DNA of 64,000 bases, from assembly GCF_000012645.1 (NCBI RefSeq), contig NC_007577.1, positions 744,001-808,000 on the forward strand, written 5' to 3'. Under the pieces are notes generated by a model. It saw only the letters and a program-made list of their open reading frames with translations, ran no database searches and was not told where the DNA came from. This stretch comes from Prochlorococcus marinus str. MIT 9312. GTDB taxonomy: Bacteria; Cyanobacteriota; Cyanobacteriia; PCC-6307; Cyanobiaceae. The position numbers and the translations under genes were made by a program. Shown here piece by piece: positions 8,349 to 16,151 of the stretch; the first letter of the stretch is position 1; every line of letters starts with the position of its first letter.

Positions 8349-9008
8349 TTAAATCATTTGCATAGCTTTTTTAAAAGAAATCTTTTTATTATCATTTGAA
8401 CTGGTTACTTCAATTATTTTATTTATAGAGTCTTTGTTTTTTAAAGAATCTATACAACATTTCGCCACTAATCTTCTTGGGATTGAACCATTAATTTGAG
8501 TATCCTCCTTTGAATAATTTATATTTTCTGATTTAATATCTTCATTTTCCTTTAATCCTCCAGGTCTAATAATAGTCCATTGGAAATTTGAATTTCGTAG
8601 AAAGTTTTCACCTATTTTCTTCCAAATAAGAATTAAACCAAACAAATTTAAGGGATGAAAAAATTTGCCAGTACAAAGAGAACTAACTAAAATAATTCTC
8701 TTAATACCAACTCTTTTGCAACTTTCTAATTGCCTGTATACGCCTAATGCATCAACCTTTGCGGGACCAGTTAAATCTAAAGATGCTCTCGCACCAGTGG
8801 CAATTACCAAAGCATCAATATTTTTTAAAGCTTTATCTAGTTCTTCTTTTTTGTCTAATGAAACTCTAATTGTTTCTAAATTCATTAGTCCTTCAGAAAG
8901 TTTTGAGTTCTTTCTAATGATTTGCCGTACTTTATATCCTTTCTTAACTGCCTCTTCAGAAATTCTAAAACCTGTTTTCCCCGATGCACCAGTAATTGCT
9001 ATTCTCAT
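8349..9008 (-). CDS. NAD(P)-binding SDR/NmrA-type protein (Ycf39-like)
   Basis: A 219-aa Rossmann-fold protein with the atypical-SDR nucleotide motif ITGASGKTGFRISE at residues 5-18, IDALVIATGARASLD near 65-80 and GIKRIILVSSLCTGKF at about 102-117. TIIRPGGLKENED near 150 is the usual Pro-Gly strand of NmrA/HSCARG-like proteins. No catalytic YxxxK is seen, so it may be a redox sensor or a chaperone-like factor as in Ycf39. The antisense ORF over its start is a shadow. The nth gene lies 35 bases upstream on the same strand. Confidence 0.72.
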   Translation of the reverse strand: MRIAITGASGKTGFRISEEAVKKGYKVRQIIRKNSKLSEGLMNLETIRVSLDKKEELDKALKNIDALVIATGARASLDLTGPAKVDALGVYRQLESCKRVGIKRIILVSSLCTGKFFHPLNLFGLILIWKKIGENFLRNSNFQWTIIRPGGLKENEDIKSENINYSKEDTQINGSIPRRLVAKCCIDSLKNKDSINKIIEVTSSNDNKKISFKKAMQMI

Positions 9009-9043
9009 GATTTAAAAATTAATTCAATTATTATATAAATTTA

Positions 9044-9709
9044 TTAGGGCTTTTTACATATAAATTTTTTTTTTCTTTTGGGATAAAGAGTACGACATAA
9101 ATAACATTTTGTTCCATCACAGCCTCTTGCGGTACAGTATTCCCTTCCAAAAAAGATTATTTGCAAATGTAAAGTATTCCATTCATTAACAGGAAATATT
9201 TTTTTTAGGTCTTTTTCTGTTTGAACCACGCTATCTCCATTTGATAGACCCCATCTTTGTGACAACCGGTGTATATGAGTATCAACAGGGAATGAGGGGA
9301 TTTTAAATACTTGTGACATTACTACTGATGCTGTTTTATGACCTACCCCTGGAAGAGATTCAAGCTTCTCAAAAGTATTTGGGACTATACTTTTATGCTT
9401 CTCAATCAAGAGTTTAGAAAGGTTATAGATATTCTTTGATTTTTGATTAGATAGACCTAAAAATTTTATGTATTCATAAATACCATTAATGCCTAGATTC
9501 ACCATCTTTTCTGGATTATCTGCTACCTTAAATAAGTTTTTGGTTAATTCATTAACTTTCTTATCTGTTGATTGAGCACTTAAAACCACGGCGACGAGAA
9601 GTGTATACGCATTTGAATGATCAAGAGGTATTGGAGGAGATGGATATAGATTTTTGAGCTCCTTGCGTATTATTTCTGCTCTTTCAGCCTTTCTCATTGA
9701 ATTTGACAA
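9044..9709 (-). CDS. nth: Endonuclease III (DNA glycosylase/AP lyase)
   Basis: A 221-aa base-excision-repair enzyme for oxidised pyrimidines. The helix-hairpin-helix LESLPGVGHKTASVVM (about 124-139) holds the catalytic Lys, and FPVDTHIHRLSQRWGL just after holds the catalytic Asp. The C-terminal cysteines read YCTARGCDGTKCYLC, a Cys-x4-Cys-x4-Cys-x2-Cys spacing rather than the classical Cys-x6-Cys-x2-Cys-x5-Cys of the 4Fe-4S cluster; one more Cys follows at the very C-terminus. The cluster is therefore either built differently or not formed. Length is normal. Confidence 0.93.
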   Translation of the reverse strand: MSNSMRKAERAEIIRKELKNLYPSPPIPLDHSNAYTLLVAVVLSAQSTDKKVNELTKNLFKVADNPEKMVNLGINGIYEYIKFLGLSNQKSKNIYNLSKLLIEKHKSIVPNTFEKLESLPGVGHKTASVVMSQVFKIPSFPVDTHIHRLSQRWGLSNGDSVVQTEKDLKKIFPVNEWNTLHLQIIFFGREYCTARGCDGTKCYLCRTLYPKRKKKFICKKP

Positions 9710-9793
9710 ATTGAATCGTGTATAAAATTATACAAGAGATATTTTAGGTTAATATTTTCTGCTAATTTAATATATTTAAAGAAGAAGACTCTT

Positions 9794-10852
9794 GTGAAAA
9801 ATGATGCGTTAATAATTGATGATCTGCATCATAAATATGATAAGCGAGAATACTCAAATTGGATATTAAATGAAATTAACCTAAAAATTGAAAGTGGGGA
9901 ATTACTAGGTTTACTTGGTCCTTCTGGGTGTGGAAAGACCACACTTTTGAGATTGATCGCAGGGTTCGAATATCCTTCTAAAGGAAGGATTTCTTTAAAT
10001 GATAAGGAAATTTCAAATAGTAATAGAATTCTTAGCCCTGAGAAAAGAAATATTGGTATGGTTTTTCAAGATTATGCACTTTTCCCTCATTTAACCGTTA
10101 TGGAAAATGTAATGTTTGGTTTGAAAAACAAAAAAAATAGATCTAGAGTTAATTATTTATTAAATGTTGTAGGTCTTGATAGTTTTGTTGGAAGGTACCC
10201 ACACGAACTGTCTGGAGGCCAAAAACAACGACTCGCAATTGCAAGGGCTCTTGCTCCAGGTACAAATTTTATTCTATTGGATGAACCCTTTTGTAGCCTT
10301 GATATGCACGTCAAACTTAAATTAAGAAGCGAACTTCCAAATATTCTTAAAGGTTGCAATGCAAGTGGACTAATGGTTACTCATGATCCTGAAGAAGCCA
10401 TGTCAATTTGCGATAAAGTTGCAGTTATGAATGAAGGTAAAATACATCAAATTGATACACCAATAAATCTTCTAAATAATCCCAAGAGTATATTTGTTAG
10501 TAGTTTTATTTTGGGAAATAATATTCTTAATCTCCAAAAAAAAGGTAATTCATATATGTCTTGTTTAGGTGAAATAAATAGTTCAGGGTTATTAAATAGT
10601 GCAAATATTAAAAGCATGTCAATTTCGCCTAAATTTATTTCAATTAAAAAATCAGAATCTGGTAATGCGAATGTAATATCTAAGGAATTTCTTGGAGAAT
10701 TTCTTATCTATAAAGTATCTATTAATGAAAACATTTTGAGGGTTAGAACTAATATTAATAATCTACTAAATAATGGCGATAAATGTAGTCTTTCTATAAA
10801 TAAAAATAGTTATTATTTTTTATATCCTGGAGCACAAAAGGTACATTTTTAA
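9794..10852 (+). CDS. Iron(III)-type ABC transporter ATP-binding protein (FutC/FbpC-like)
   Basis: A 352-aa ABC ATPase with a GTG start. It has Walker A GPSGCGKTT near residue 42, Q-loop MVFQDYALFPHLTV, signature LSGGQKQR, Walker B FILLDEPF with FCSLD, and the H-loop THDPEEAMSI. The C-terminal 110 residues form the TOBE-type regulatory domain of the MalK/PotA/FbpC class. No permease or binding protein sits beside it. The nearby ferritin and Fur-like sites suggest iron as substrate, but this is inference and other oxyanion or polyamine substrates fit the same class. Confidence 0.8.
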   Translation: MKNDALIIDDLHHKYDKREYSNWILNEINLKIESGELLGLLGPSGCGKTTLLRLIAGFEYPSKGRISLNDKEISNSNRILSPEKRNIGMVFQDYALFPHLTVMENVMFGLKNKKNRSRVNYLLNVVGLDSFVGRYPHELSGGQKQRLAIARALAPGTNFILLDEPFCSLDMHVKLKLRSELPNILKGCNASGLMVTHDPEEAMSICDKVAVMNEGKIHQIDTPINLLNNPKSIFVSSFILGNNILNLQKKGNSYMSCLGEINSSGLLNSANIKSMSISPKFISIKKSESGNANVISKEFLGEFLIYKVSINENILRVRTNINNLLNNGDKCSLSINKNSYYFLYPGAQKVHF

Positions 10853-10859
10853 GATTTTT

Positions 10860-10982
10860 TTATAGGCAATTACACTTCCCCCCCTTCCAGTTAGAACATT
10901 TTTTCTTTTTACATTTCTTTTTTTTACTTGAATATATTTTATTAGTTAATAGCAGTTCAGAAAAACTGTACTCAAAATTCAT
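10860..10982 (-). CDS. 40-aa Lys/Cys-rich peptide divergent from ferritin
   Basis: A short ORF from an ATG to a TAA. The N-terminal 20 residues are ordinary (MNFEYSFSELLLTNK), then the chain becomes Lys- and Cys-rich and ends KCNCL, with five cysteines within the last 17 residues. Such a composition suits metal binding or a redox tag, but no family is recognised. Its start lies 10 bases from a Fur-box-like site, and the ferritin gene is divergent 114 bases away. The run of seven C in the plus strand is inside the ORF and could hide a sequencing slip. Confidence 0.5.
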   Translation of the reverse strand: MNFEYSFSELLLTNKIYSSKKKKCKKKKCSNWKGGKCNCL

Positions 10983-10992
10983 TTATTGTATT

Positions 10993-11011
10993 GAGATTGA
11001 TTTTCATTATC
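10993..11011. promoter_or_regulatory. Fur-box-like site between Cys-rich ORF and ferritin
   Basis: The 19 bases match the classical Fur consensus (GATAATGATAATCATTATC) at 15 positions; the right half CATTATC is perfect. It lies 10 bases from the start of the 40-aa ORF and 85 bases before the ferritin ATG, so it could act on either promoter. Binding is inferred from sequence alone, and AT-rich DNA raises the chance background. Confidence 0.55.
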
Positions 11012-11096
11012 ATATTATTTAATTTAATTTAAAGGATTAATTAATTACTAATTTATACAAAATGTTGTATTATTTATGTAGTTTCTTTATTAAATA

Positions 11097-11651
11097 ATGA
11101 ATGAAAATAATTTAAAGGCAAAGAAAATAATTAATTTTGGTCCATCTGGAAGAGCTGTTGCACAACCAATGGACAACAGTTTATTGGATAATATTTTTGA
11201 ACATCTAACAATGGAAAGATATGCCAATGTTCAATATTTTTCTATATACCTCTGGTTTCAAGAGCGGGATTTAAATGGTTTTGCCTCACATTTTCTAAGT
11301 GAATCACAAGGGGAAATGGAACATGCTCAAAAATTTGCAGATTACTTAATTGCAAGAGGACAAAGGGTAAAATTAGATGAACTTCCTGCACCAGTTCAAA
11401 CATGGGATTCAATTGAGGATTTAATTTCTTATTCTTTCAACATGGAGGCTGATTTAACTTCATCTCTACAACAACTTTATTCTATTTCGGACAGAATTTC
11501 AGATACAAGAACCAACGTTTTTTTAGATCCAATTGTAGACGCTCAGATAAAATCAGAAGATGAATTTGCAAACATACTTGGCAAGGTTAAGTTTGCTTCT
11601 AATCAACCTTCTGCAATCTTATTGATAGATAGTGATTTAAAGAAAAAATAA
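11097..11651 (+). CDS. ftn: Ferritin
   Basis: A 184-aa four-helix-bundle iron-storage protein. The ferroxidase-site residues are visible: ME in EHLTMERYANVQYFS (first Glu), ESQGEMEHAQKF (Glu and His of the ExxH motif, about residues 76-87) and later acidic residues in NMEADLTSSLQQL and KSEDEF. Non-haem ferritin is favoured over bacterioferritin because no haem-ligand Met is evident. It stores Fe(III) in the cytoplasm. The 25 N-terminal residues before the first helix are longer than in E. coli FtnA. Its 3' end overlaps the convergent 96-aa gene by 15 bases. Confidence 0.93.
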   Translation: MNENNLKAKKIINFGPSGRAVAQPMDNSLLDNIFEHLTMERYANVQYFSIYLWFQERDLNGFASHFLSESQGEMEHAQKFADYLIARGQRVKLDELPAPVQTWDSIEDLISYSFNMEADLTSSLQQLYSISDRISDTRTNVFLDPIVDAQIKSEDEFANILGKVKFASNQPSAILLIDSDLKKK

Positions 11652-11927
11652 ATTACTTTCAAATTTATTTTCATTCAATGTCCTTTTGGTTTTTTCAACA
11701 AGTAACTTAGAAAAGTTTATTTTTTCATTGGATTTTTTATTTAAAAGCTCAGCTATTTTAAAAATCTCATTTACTCTTTTAAAAATATTTTTGTTTTCAG
11801 AAAATAACCTTTCTTTCAATGCTTTATTATGAGTAGTTTTGAAAGATTGCTTTATGTTTCTGAGTCTATTCGATAATACATCAACTTCTATTAATAGGTT
11901 GTTAGTTATTGATTGAGATTCCTTCAT
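11637..11927 (-). CDS. Small helical hypothetical protein (96 aa)
   Basis: A 96-aa Lys/Asn-rich protein predicted to be almost all helix with heptad-like spacing (LLIEVDVLSNRLRNIKQSF then KNIFKRVNEIFKIAELL), so a coiled coil is likely. No family recognised. It follows the Crp-family regulator by 4 bases on the same strand and probably shares its Fur-linked promoter, which would make it iron-responsive. Its 3' end overlaps ferritin by 15 bases. Confidence 0.6.
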   Translation of the reverse strand: MKESQSITNNLLIEVDVLSNRLRNIKQSFKTTHNKALKERLFSENKNIFKRVNEIFKIAELLNKKSNEKINFSKLLVEKTKRTLNENKFESNLFFL

Positions 11928-11931
11928 GTTT

Positions 11932-12519
11932 CTATATTAGTGATGTTTCAATAAAAGAAGGCGCAACACTTACCGTTTGAGTACCAATTGGAGCTATTAA
12001 TAACTCAGATGATCTTAATTTAGAAATTAATCTTGTTGATGTTACGCGAGTTGAACCTATTAATTCACCTATCCTTTCATGAGTTAACCTAAACGGTAAC
12101 TCACACCATTGACCACATCTTCTCCCTAAACGATTTACTAGTATTGAAAATAAAGCTTGTAATCTTTGCTCTGCATTGCCCAAGTGCCTAATTCTGAGGA
12201 GCTGCAAAGTCCATTCATTTACAGCATCGAAACCAATATTATCGTCAATATTCACATTGCTATGAAACGATAAATCTGTTAATGCTTCAACACAGACACC
12301 TTCGCTACATAAAAGGTCAGTTCTTAATTGATCACCTGACTGTAAGAATGCAAGTGTCATACCTTCAGTTTCTTCGCAGGGGCAATATACCCTAGCAATT
12401 CCACTTTCAACTTCAAGGCAGGTTCCCTTTGGTCTTGATGAAGGATCTATTAGAACGGATTGGCCAGTTACTATTCTTACTGATTTTGACGGAGATTCTC
12501 CATAACTATGGAAATTCAT
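11932..12519 (-). CDS. Crp/Fnr-family transcriptional regulator
   Basis: A 195-aa regulator. Residues 15-95 form a shortened cNMP-type beta barrel (SGIARVYCPCEETEGMTLAFLQSGDQL); residues about 108-195 form the dimer helix and a winged helix-turn-helix of Crp type (LTHERIGELIGSTRVTSTRLISKL, with the SxxxTSR-like recognition pattern STRVTSTR). The N-domain lacks the Arg-Ser phosphate cassette of Crp, so the ligand is unknown. It has seven cysteines, CPCEE and CSEGVC being possible ligands for a metal or cluster. Two Fur-box-like sites lie just upstream. It most likely controls iron-related genes. Confidence 0.88.
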   Translation of the reverse strand: MNFHSYGESPSKSVRIVTGQSVLIDPSSRPKGTCLEVESGIARVYCPCEETEGMTLAFLQSGDQLRTDLLCSEGVCVEALTDLSFHSNVNIDDNIGFDAVNEWTLQLLRIRHLGNAEQRLQALFSILVNRLGRRCGQWCELPFRLTHERIGELIGSTRVTSTRLISKLRSSELLIAPIGTQTVSVAPSFIETSLI

Positions 12520-12532
12520 TTATTTAATGAAT

Positions 12533-12551
12533 GATAATGAGAATTATTATC
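12533..12551. promoter_or_regulatory. Strong Fur-box-like site upstream of the Crp-family gene
   Basis: This 19-mer matches the Fur consensus GATAATGATAATCATTATC at 17 of 19 positions. It begins 14 bases upstream of the regulator's ATG, in the divergent region shared with the Zn-ribbon gene at 12677. Repression by Fur-iron would make the regulator iron-starvation induced. This is the best Fur-like site I saw in the window. Confidence 0.7.
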
Positions 12552-12577
12552 AATTATGCATTAAACGAAGCTTTATT

Positions 12578-12596
12578 GCAATAGATTCTCATTATC
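12578..12596. promoter_or_regulatory. Second, weaker Fur-box-like site
   Basis: Matches the Fur consensus at 13 of 19 positions with a perfect CATTATC half. It is 45 bases (start to start) from the stronger site, and the pair could bind Fur dimers cooperatively. It lies about 81 bases ahead of the small Zn-ribbon gene and may also act on it. On its own the match would not be convincing. Confidence 0.4.
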
Positions 12597-12676
12597 AAAG
12601 AATATTCTGAAGTTTTTCTTTACATAAGTTTTAAGCAATATAATAATTTGAATAGAATTCTTAAATTTATTTAGTG

Positions 12677-12865
12677 ATGAGTCTAAATAGAGTCTGTCTC
12701 AATTGTGGAAGTGCTTCATTGGTTTCGGATCGATCTTTAGGAGGTAAGATAGTATGCTCTAAATGTGGATCTTCTTCATTTAGAAAAAAATCTTATTCAT
12801 TTTTTAATAAGAAAAAATTAATTATTCTTGCTATTGCTTTAGCTATTTTTCTAATTTTTATTTAG
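12677..12865 (+). CDS. Small zinc-ribbon membrane protein
   Basis: A 62-aa protein with two CxxC pairs, CLNCGS at about residues 7-12 and CSKCGS at 27-32, forming a zinc ribbon, followed by a basic linker and a C-terminal membrane helix (LIILAIALAIFLIFI). It is probably tail-anchored with the ribbon in the cytoplasm. I prefer the ATG at 12677 to the GTG one codon upstream. It is divergent from the Fur-linked Crp-family gene and overlaps the end of the convergent ABC ATPase gene by 8 bases. Function unknown. Confidence 0.6.
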   Translation: MSLNRVCLNCGSASLVSDRSLGGKIVCSKCGSSSFRKKSYSFFNKKKLIILAIALAIFLIFI

Positions 12866-13646
12866 ATAATCTATTAATATTCCAAAATCCATTATTTTCA
12901 ATTACTTCTACATCAATTCCATATAACTTATTAAGATTTTCACTATTTATAATCTTCTTTTGATTGCCATCAGCGATTATCTCCCCCTCCTTTAGCATTA
13001 TGACTCGGTCATAGATTTTTGTAATCATTGAAATATCGTGTGTTACACAGAATATGTTTGTATTTGATTTTGTTAATTCATTAATCTTGTCAATTACAAA
13101 ATACTTTGATTTATAATCTAAATTTGCAATTGGTTCATCTAAAATCATTACATTTGGTTTTTTAATTAACGCTCTGGCAATGAGAGAAATTTGTTTTTCT
13201 CCATCTGATAAATAGGAAAAATATTTTTTAGATAAATTTGATATATTCATATTTTCCATAAGACTTTCTACCTTATAATGGTCACTTGCAGATTTATTTG
13301 ATACATAACAATATTTTCCATATAGTCCACTTAAAATTAAATCAAAAACTTGTAGATTTGGATTTATTCTATTTTTAATATCATTATTTACTGTACTTAT
13401 TCTTTTTCTTAGTTCCCATAAATTTATAAGTTCTTTGTCAAATATTTTAAGTTTTGATTCATTAGTCACTACTGGGTAGATGTTTCTATTAATTACATCT
13501 ATTAATGATGATTTACCTGAACCATTTGGTCCAATTAATATTACATTCTCTGAATAGGCTATTTTTAAGTCTAAATTTTTAATTACTCTATTACCGTTCT
13601 TATAACAATTTATTTTTTTGGCTTCAAACCAAAATTTATTAACCAC
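12858..13646 (-). CDS. Orphan ABC transporter ATP-binding protein
   Basis: A 262-aa stand-alone ABC ATPase with a GTG start. Walker A is GPNGSGKSSLI near residue 38. The signature is atypical: YLSDGEKQ instead of LSGGQ. Walker B is VMILDEPIANLD and the switch His lies in VTHDIS. It resembles the YlmA/ModF-like or iron/molybdate-type ATPases. No permease is nearby. Its GTG overlaps by one base the stop of the 33-aa membrane ORF, which itself follows the Rieske oxygenase, so these three appear translationally coupled. Confidence 0.82.
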   Translation of the reverse strand: MVNKFWFEAKKINCYKNGNRVIKNLDLKIAYSENVILIGPNGSGKSSLIDVINRNIYPVVTNESKLKIFDKELINLWELRKRISTVNNDIKNRINPNLQVFDLILSGLYGKYCYVSNKSASDHYKVESLMENMNISNLSKKYFSYLSDGEKQISLIARALIKKPNVMILDEPIANLDYKSKYFVIDKINELTKSNTNIFCVTHDISMITKIYDRVIMLKEGEIIADGNQKKIINSENLNKLYGIDVEVIENNGFWNINRLSK

Positions 13647-13747
13647 TAAAACTTATTACTCCAAAATATAACTAATTGAATTGAGCTTAAAATAAATATA
13701 AAAAGATAAAGCCAATTCAACCATGAAGGTCTATTTACTTTCTTCAT
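13646..13747 (-). CDS. 33-aa membrane peptide between Rieske oxygenase and ABC ATPase
   Basis: A short ORF starting with ATG three bases after the oxygenase stop and ending in TAG that shares its last base with the GTG of the ABC ATPase. It begins MKKVNRPSWLNW and then forms a single hydrophobic helix (LYLFIFILSSIQLVIFW) ending in SNKF. The tight junctions on both sides argue that it is translated. A one-helix membrane subunit or anchor is plausible, but no family is recognised. Confidence 0.55.
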   Translation of the reverse strand: MKKVNRPSWLNWLYLFIFILSSIQLVIFWSNKF

Positions 13748-13750
13748 TAT

Positions 13751-15073
13751 TTATATGATTAGCATAAAAATTAGTAGTGGAGCTGCAAATCTTACAAGTG
13801 TTTTTCTGATAATATCTATATTATTTATAACCTCTAAATTCTTAATCTCTGGGGGATATTTCAAAATCACATTATCGTATACGGTAAGATTTTCAGTTTT
13901 ATTAATATTTTTCCAAGGGCTATCTTTCTCTTCAGACTTTTTATACCATTTCCAAAAGTAATTTATTATTCTGTCTTCTCCTAATAATTTAATTTCATCT
14001 TTTTTAATAAATCCATATTTGTGATTATATGTTTGTGTCTTTAAAATCATATAATCCTCATTAAATATCTTATAAAAGATCTTTCTTTGAGTCTCTTTAA
14101 ATAATATGAGGTTATTAAGTAGTTTATTTTTTAAAAATTTCCTGTAATGTCTTACTATTACTCTTGCTTTATTATTGCCTAGTGGAATATGATCTAGAAC
14201 TTGTAAATATCGAGATTCAGATGGATTTCCTTTATAAATTAATATCCTTCCTGGTGCTATGTATTTTATGCGGATAAATTCTTTTGAAGGGTTATTTTTG
14301 TAGAAGTAAATGCTTTCAATGTATTTGGGAGTAATATTAATTTTTTGTTTAAAACTAACAAGTACGTTTTTATTAACATCTTTATCAGGAATTGTATCTC
14401 CATGAACCCAAAAAAGATGAAGTATATCTAAGTGATTTTCAATTATCCTTGACCAATCACATTTAAAGTCAACTAATACTTCTTCTGATACATAATCATC
14501 ATGTGAAAAGCCATTATTAGATAATTCGTAGTTACTTATAGGTAAATCCTCACTTATATTATTTAAATCAGTCTCAGATTTTTTTGTAAAATGTACAAAA
14601 ATATATTCATCTTTTTCTAAAGCTTTGTATTGAGATAAATGTATTTTTTTTGCGTAGTTATCGTAGTTATTATCAACTATGTGGCTACAAGTTATTCGAT
14701 CTAGATTTTGGCAACTTCCTTCAGGTGAGAATTTAGCTCCGTGATATGGGCAAGTTATTACTCCATTTGATAATGTGCCTCCATAGAAGGATGCACCTCT
14801 ATGAGGACAAATATTTTTAATACACCTTACATTTTCATTCTCATCTCTGTAAAGGATAAGAGGCTCATCATACAGCGAAAAATAATGTAAAGTATTTATT
14901 TTTAGTTCTTTTGAAGGACAAATTGCATACCAACCAAATAAACCTATATTTAATTCGTTTTGATTTTCTCTAATATCAAACGAGTCAATTTTTACTACTG
15001 ATCCTTTCTTAAAAGGCTTAAGAACTGTATTTAAGTCTTTAGATTTAAAAAAATTAATTTGTTTGTTATCCAT
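13751..15073 (-). CDS. Rieske [2Fe-2S] oxygenase of the Lls1/pheophorbide-a-oxygenase type
   Basis: A 440-aa non-haem iron oxygenase. The Rieske ligands are Cys89-x-His91 and Cys108-x2-His111 (CPHRG and CPYHG boxes). The mononuclear iron site is Asp216-x2-His219-x4-His224 (NHLDILHLFWVHGD). A C-terminal hydrophobic tail (LVRFAAPLLIFMLII) should anchor it in the membrane, as in plastid PAO/Lls1 proteins. In those proteins the substrate is a tetrapyrrole such as pheophorbide a or chlorophyllide; the substrate here is unknown. It heads a three-gene unit with a 33-aa peptide and an ABC ATPase. Confidence 0.88.
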   Translation of the reverse strand: MDNKQINFFKSKDLNTVLKPFKKGSVVKIDSFDIRENQNELNIGLFGWYAICPSKELKINTLHYFSLYDEPLILYRDENENVRCIKNICPHRGASFYGGTLSNGVITCPYHGAKFSPEGSCQNLDRITCSHIVDNNYDNYAKKIHLSQYKALEKDEYIFVHFTKKSETDLNNISEDLPISNYELSNNGFSHDDYVSEEVLVDFKCDWSRIIENHLDILHLFWVHGDTIPDKDVNKNVLVSFKQKINITPKYIESIYFYKNNPSKEFIRIKYIAPGRILIYKGNPSESRYLQVLDHIPLGNNKARVIVRHYRKFLKNKLLNNLILFKETQRKIFYKIFNEDYMILKTQTYNHKYGFIKKDEIKLLGEDRIINYFWKWYKKSEEKDSPWKNINKTENLTVYDNVILKYPPEIKNLEVINNIDIIRKTLVRFAAPLLIFMLII

Positions 15074-15230
15074 AAATTAATTTCTTTTTTTATTGACTAG
15101 TTATCTAACGAAACTATAACCGAAGTAAATAATTAATTTCTAATAAAAATATAATTCTCTATTATTTGTAGCAATAATTTTGTCGTTCTTAAAAAATTTT
15201 GAGTAACTTGTGTTTTTATGTATATTTATT

Positions 15231-15425
15231 TCATGAATTTTGTATCTTTTGTAATTCTTTCAAATTTTTTATGTAATCAGTAGCATCATCAATATTTTTG
15301 TGAAAATTGCACTGGCCGAGATAACAACCTATAAATCTTAAGAATTTTCTTTTGCCACCACTAATTTCATATCTATGTATTGTTCCTCCATCAATGGGAG
15401 CATATATTAATTCTGGTAATGCCAT
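15231..15425 (-). CDS. Small conserved hypothetical protein (64 aa)
   Basis: A 64-aa soluble protein beginning MALPELIYAPIDGGTIHRYE and having a GGKRKFLRFIGCYLGQC segment with two cysteines, then an acidic amphipathic helix. No family recognised. It looks like a compact beta-alpha unit without signal peptide. It stands alone, downstream of the Rieske gene's promoter region on the same strand and followed by the one long gap of the window. Confidence 0.55.
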   Translation of the reverse strand: MALPELIYAPIDGGTIHRYEISGGKRKFLRFIGCYLGQCNFHKNIDDATDYIKNLKELQKIQNS

Positions 15426-15787
15426 ATGTTTTTGATCTTAATTGCTAATTAAACAATAATTCAAGTGCAAATACATTTCCATAGCTGAGGCAACATTTTT
15501 AATAATTAATTTACTTATTTTTGGATAATTATTTATTGAATTCCTAATATTTTTAATGTATTTGATGATTTTAGATATTAATAAGACCAAAAACTATTTG
15601 GCCTCTTTTAAAAAATTACAAAAAAATTCAAATTTCAAGATAATCATTTAGAGAGTTTTAAACTTCCAAAAAATAAAATTCCTTTTTTATTCATATGTTG
15701 AAATTATTGATTTTTATAATTTTTAATAAAATATAGTCAGATAGATTTAATTCTAAATTATATTAAATTTTCAATTTATGAAATATT
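15426..15787. other. 362-bp intergenic stretch
   Basis: Very AT-rich DNA between the 64-aa gene and the exported 113-aa protein. It presumably holds both genes' promoters because they are divergent. A 31-codon ATG ORF at 15556-15651 on the plus strand lacks any supporting feature. I see no tRNA, strong hairpin or recognised operator. Confidence 0.6.
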
Positions 15788-16129
15788 ATGTTCAAAAGAA
15801 TTTTTACGATATTCATTTTAACTTTGCTAGTTGTCTTTAGTAGTCCGGCTTACTCATTAGATATTTCTTCTAAATCCATTGAAAAATATACTAAAAAGAT
15901 TTCAAATAAATTCACTAGAACTTATTGCAATACTACCCAATTTGGTATTTCTTATGAAGGAGCATTAGCTTTTGCTATTGGAGAAACTAATAAGGAATTT
16001 AAAAATAATAAACTCAATAAGTTTATAGATTATTCTCTACTAAAAAATTCAATAGTTGATGGTTTAGAAAATAATTGCCAGATTTATGATTTTCCTATTA
16101 TTAGTTTAGAAAAATTAGAATTTGATTAG
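15788..16129 (+). CDS. Exported conserved protein of unknown function (113 aa)
   Basis: A 113-aa protein with a clear signal peptide (MFKRIFTIFILTLLVVFSS then PAYS, likely cut before LDISS), so it acts in the periplasm or thylakoid lumen. The mature part is about 90 residues with two cysteines (TYCNTTQFGISYEGAL and NNCQIYDF) that could pair as a disulfide. The segment FGISYEGALAFAIGETNKEF is the most constrained-looking part. No family recognised. It is followed by the convergent 60-aa gene after 22 bases. Confidence 0.65.
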   Translation: MFKRIFTIFILTLLVVFSSPAYSLDISSKSIEKYTKKISNKFTRTYCNTTQFGISYEGALAFAIGETNKEFKNNKLNKFIDYSLLKNSIVDGLENNCQIYDFPIISLEKLEFD

Positions 16130-16151
16130 AAATATGGAAATTGTCAAAGTC

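Noticed and set aside
10860-10982. Calling the Cys-rich ORF a metallothionein
   Set aside because: It has only five cysteines and a high Lys content without the repeated CxC pattern of bacterial metallothioneins; left as unknown.
15556-15651. 31-codon plus-strand ORF in the long gap
   Set aside because: Lys/Asn/Ile-rich composition expected by chance in this DNA, no ribosome-binding site or neighbour coupling.
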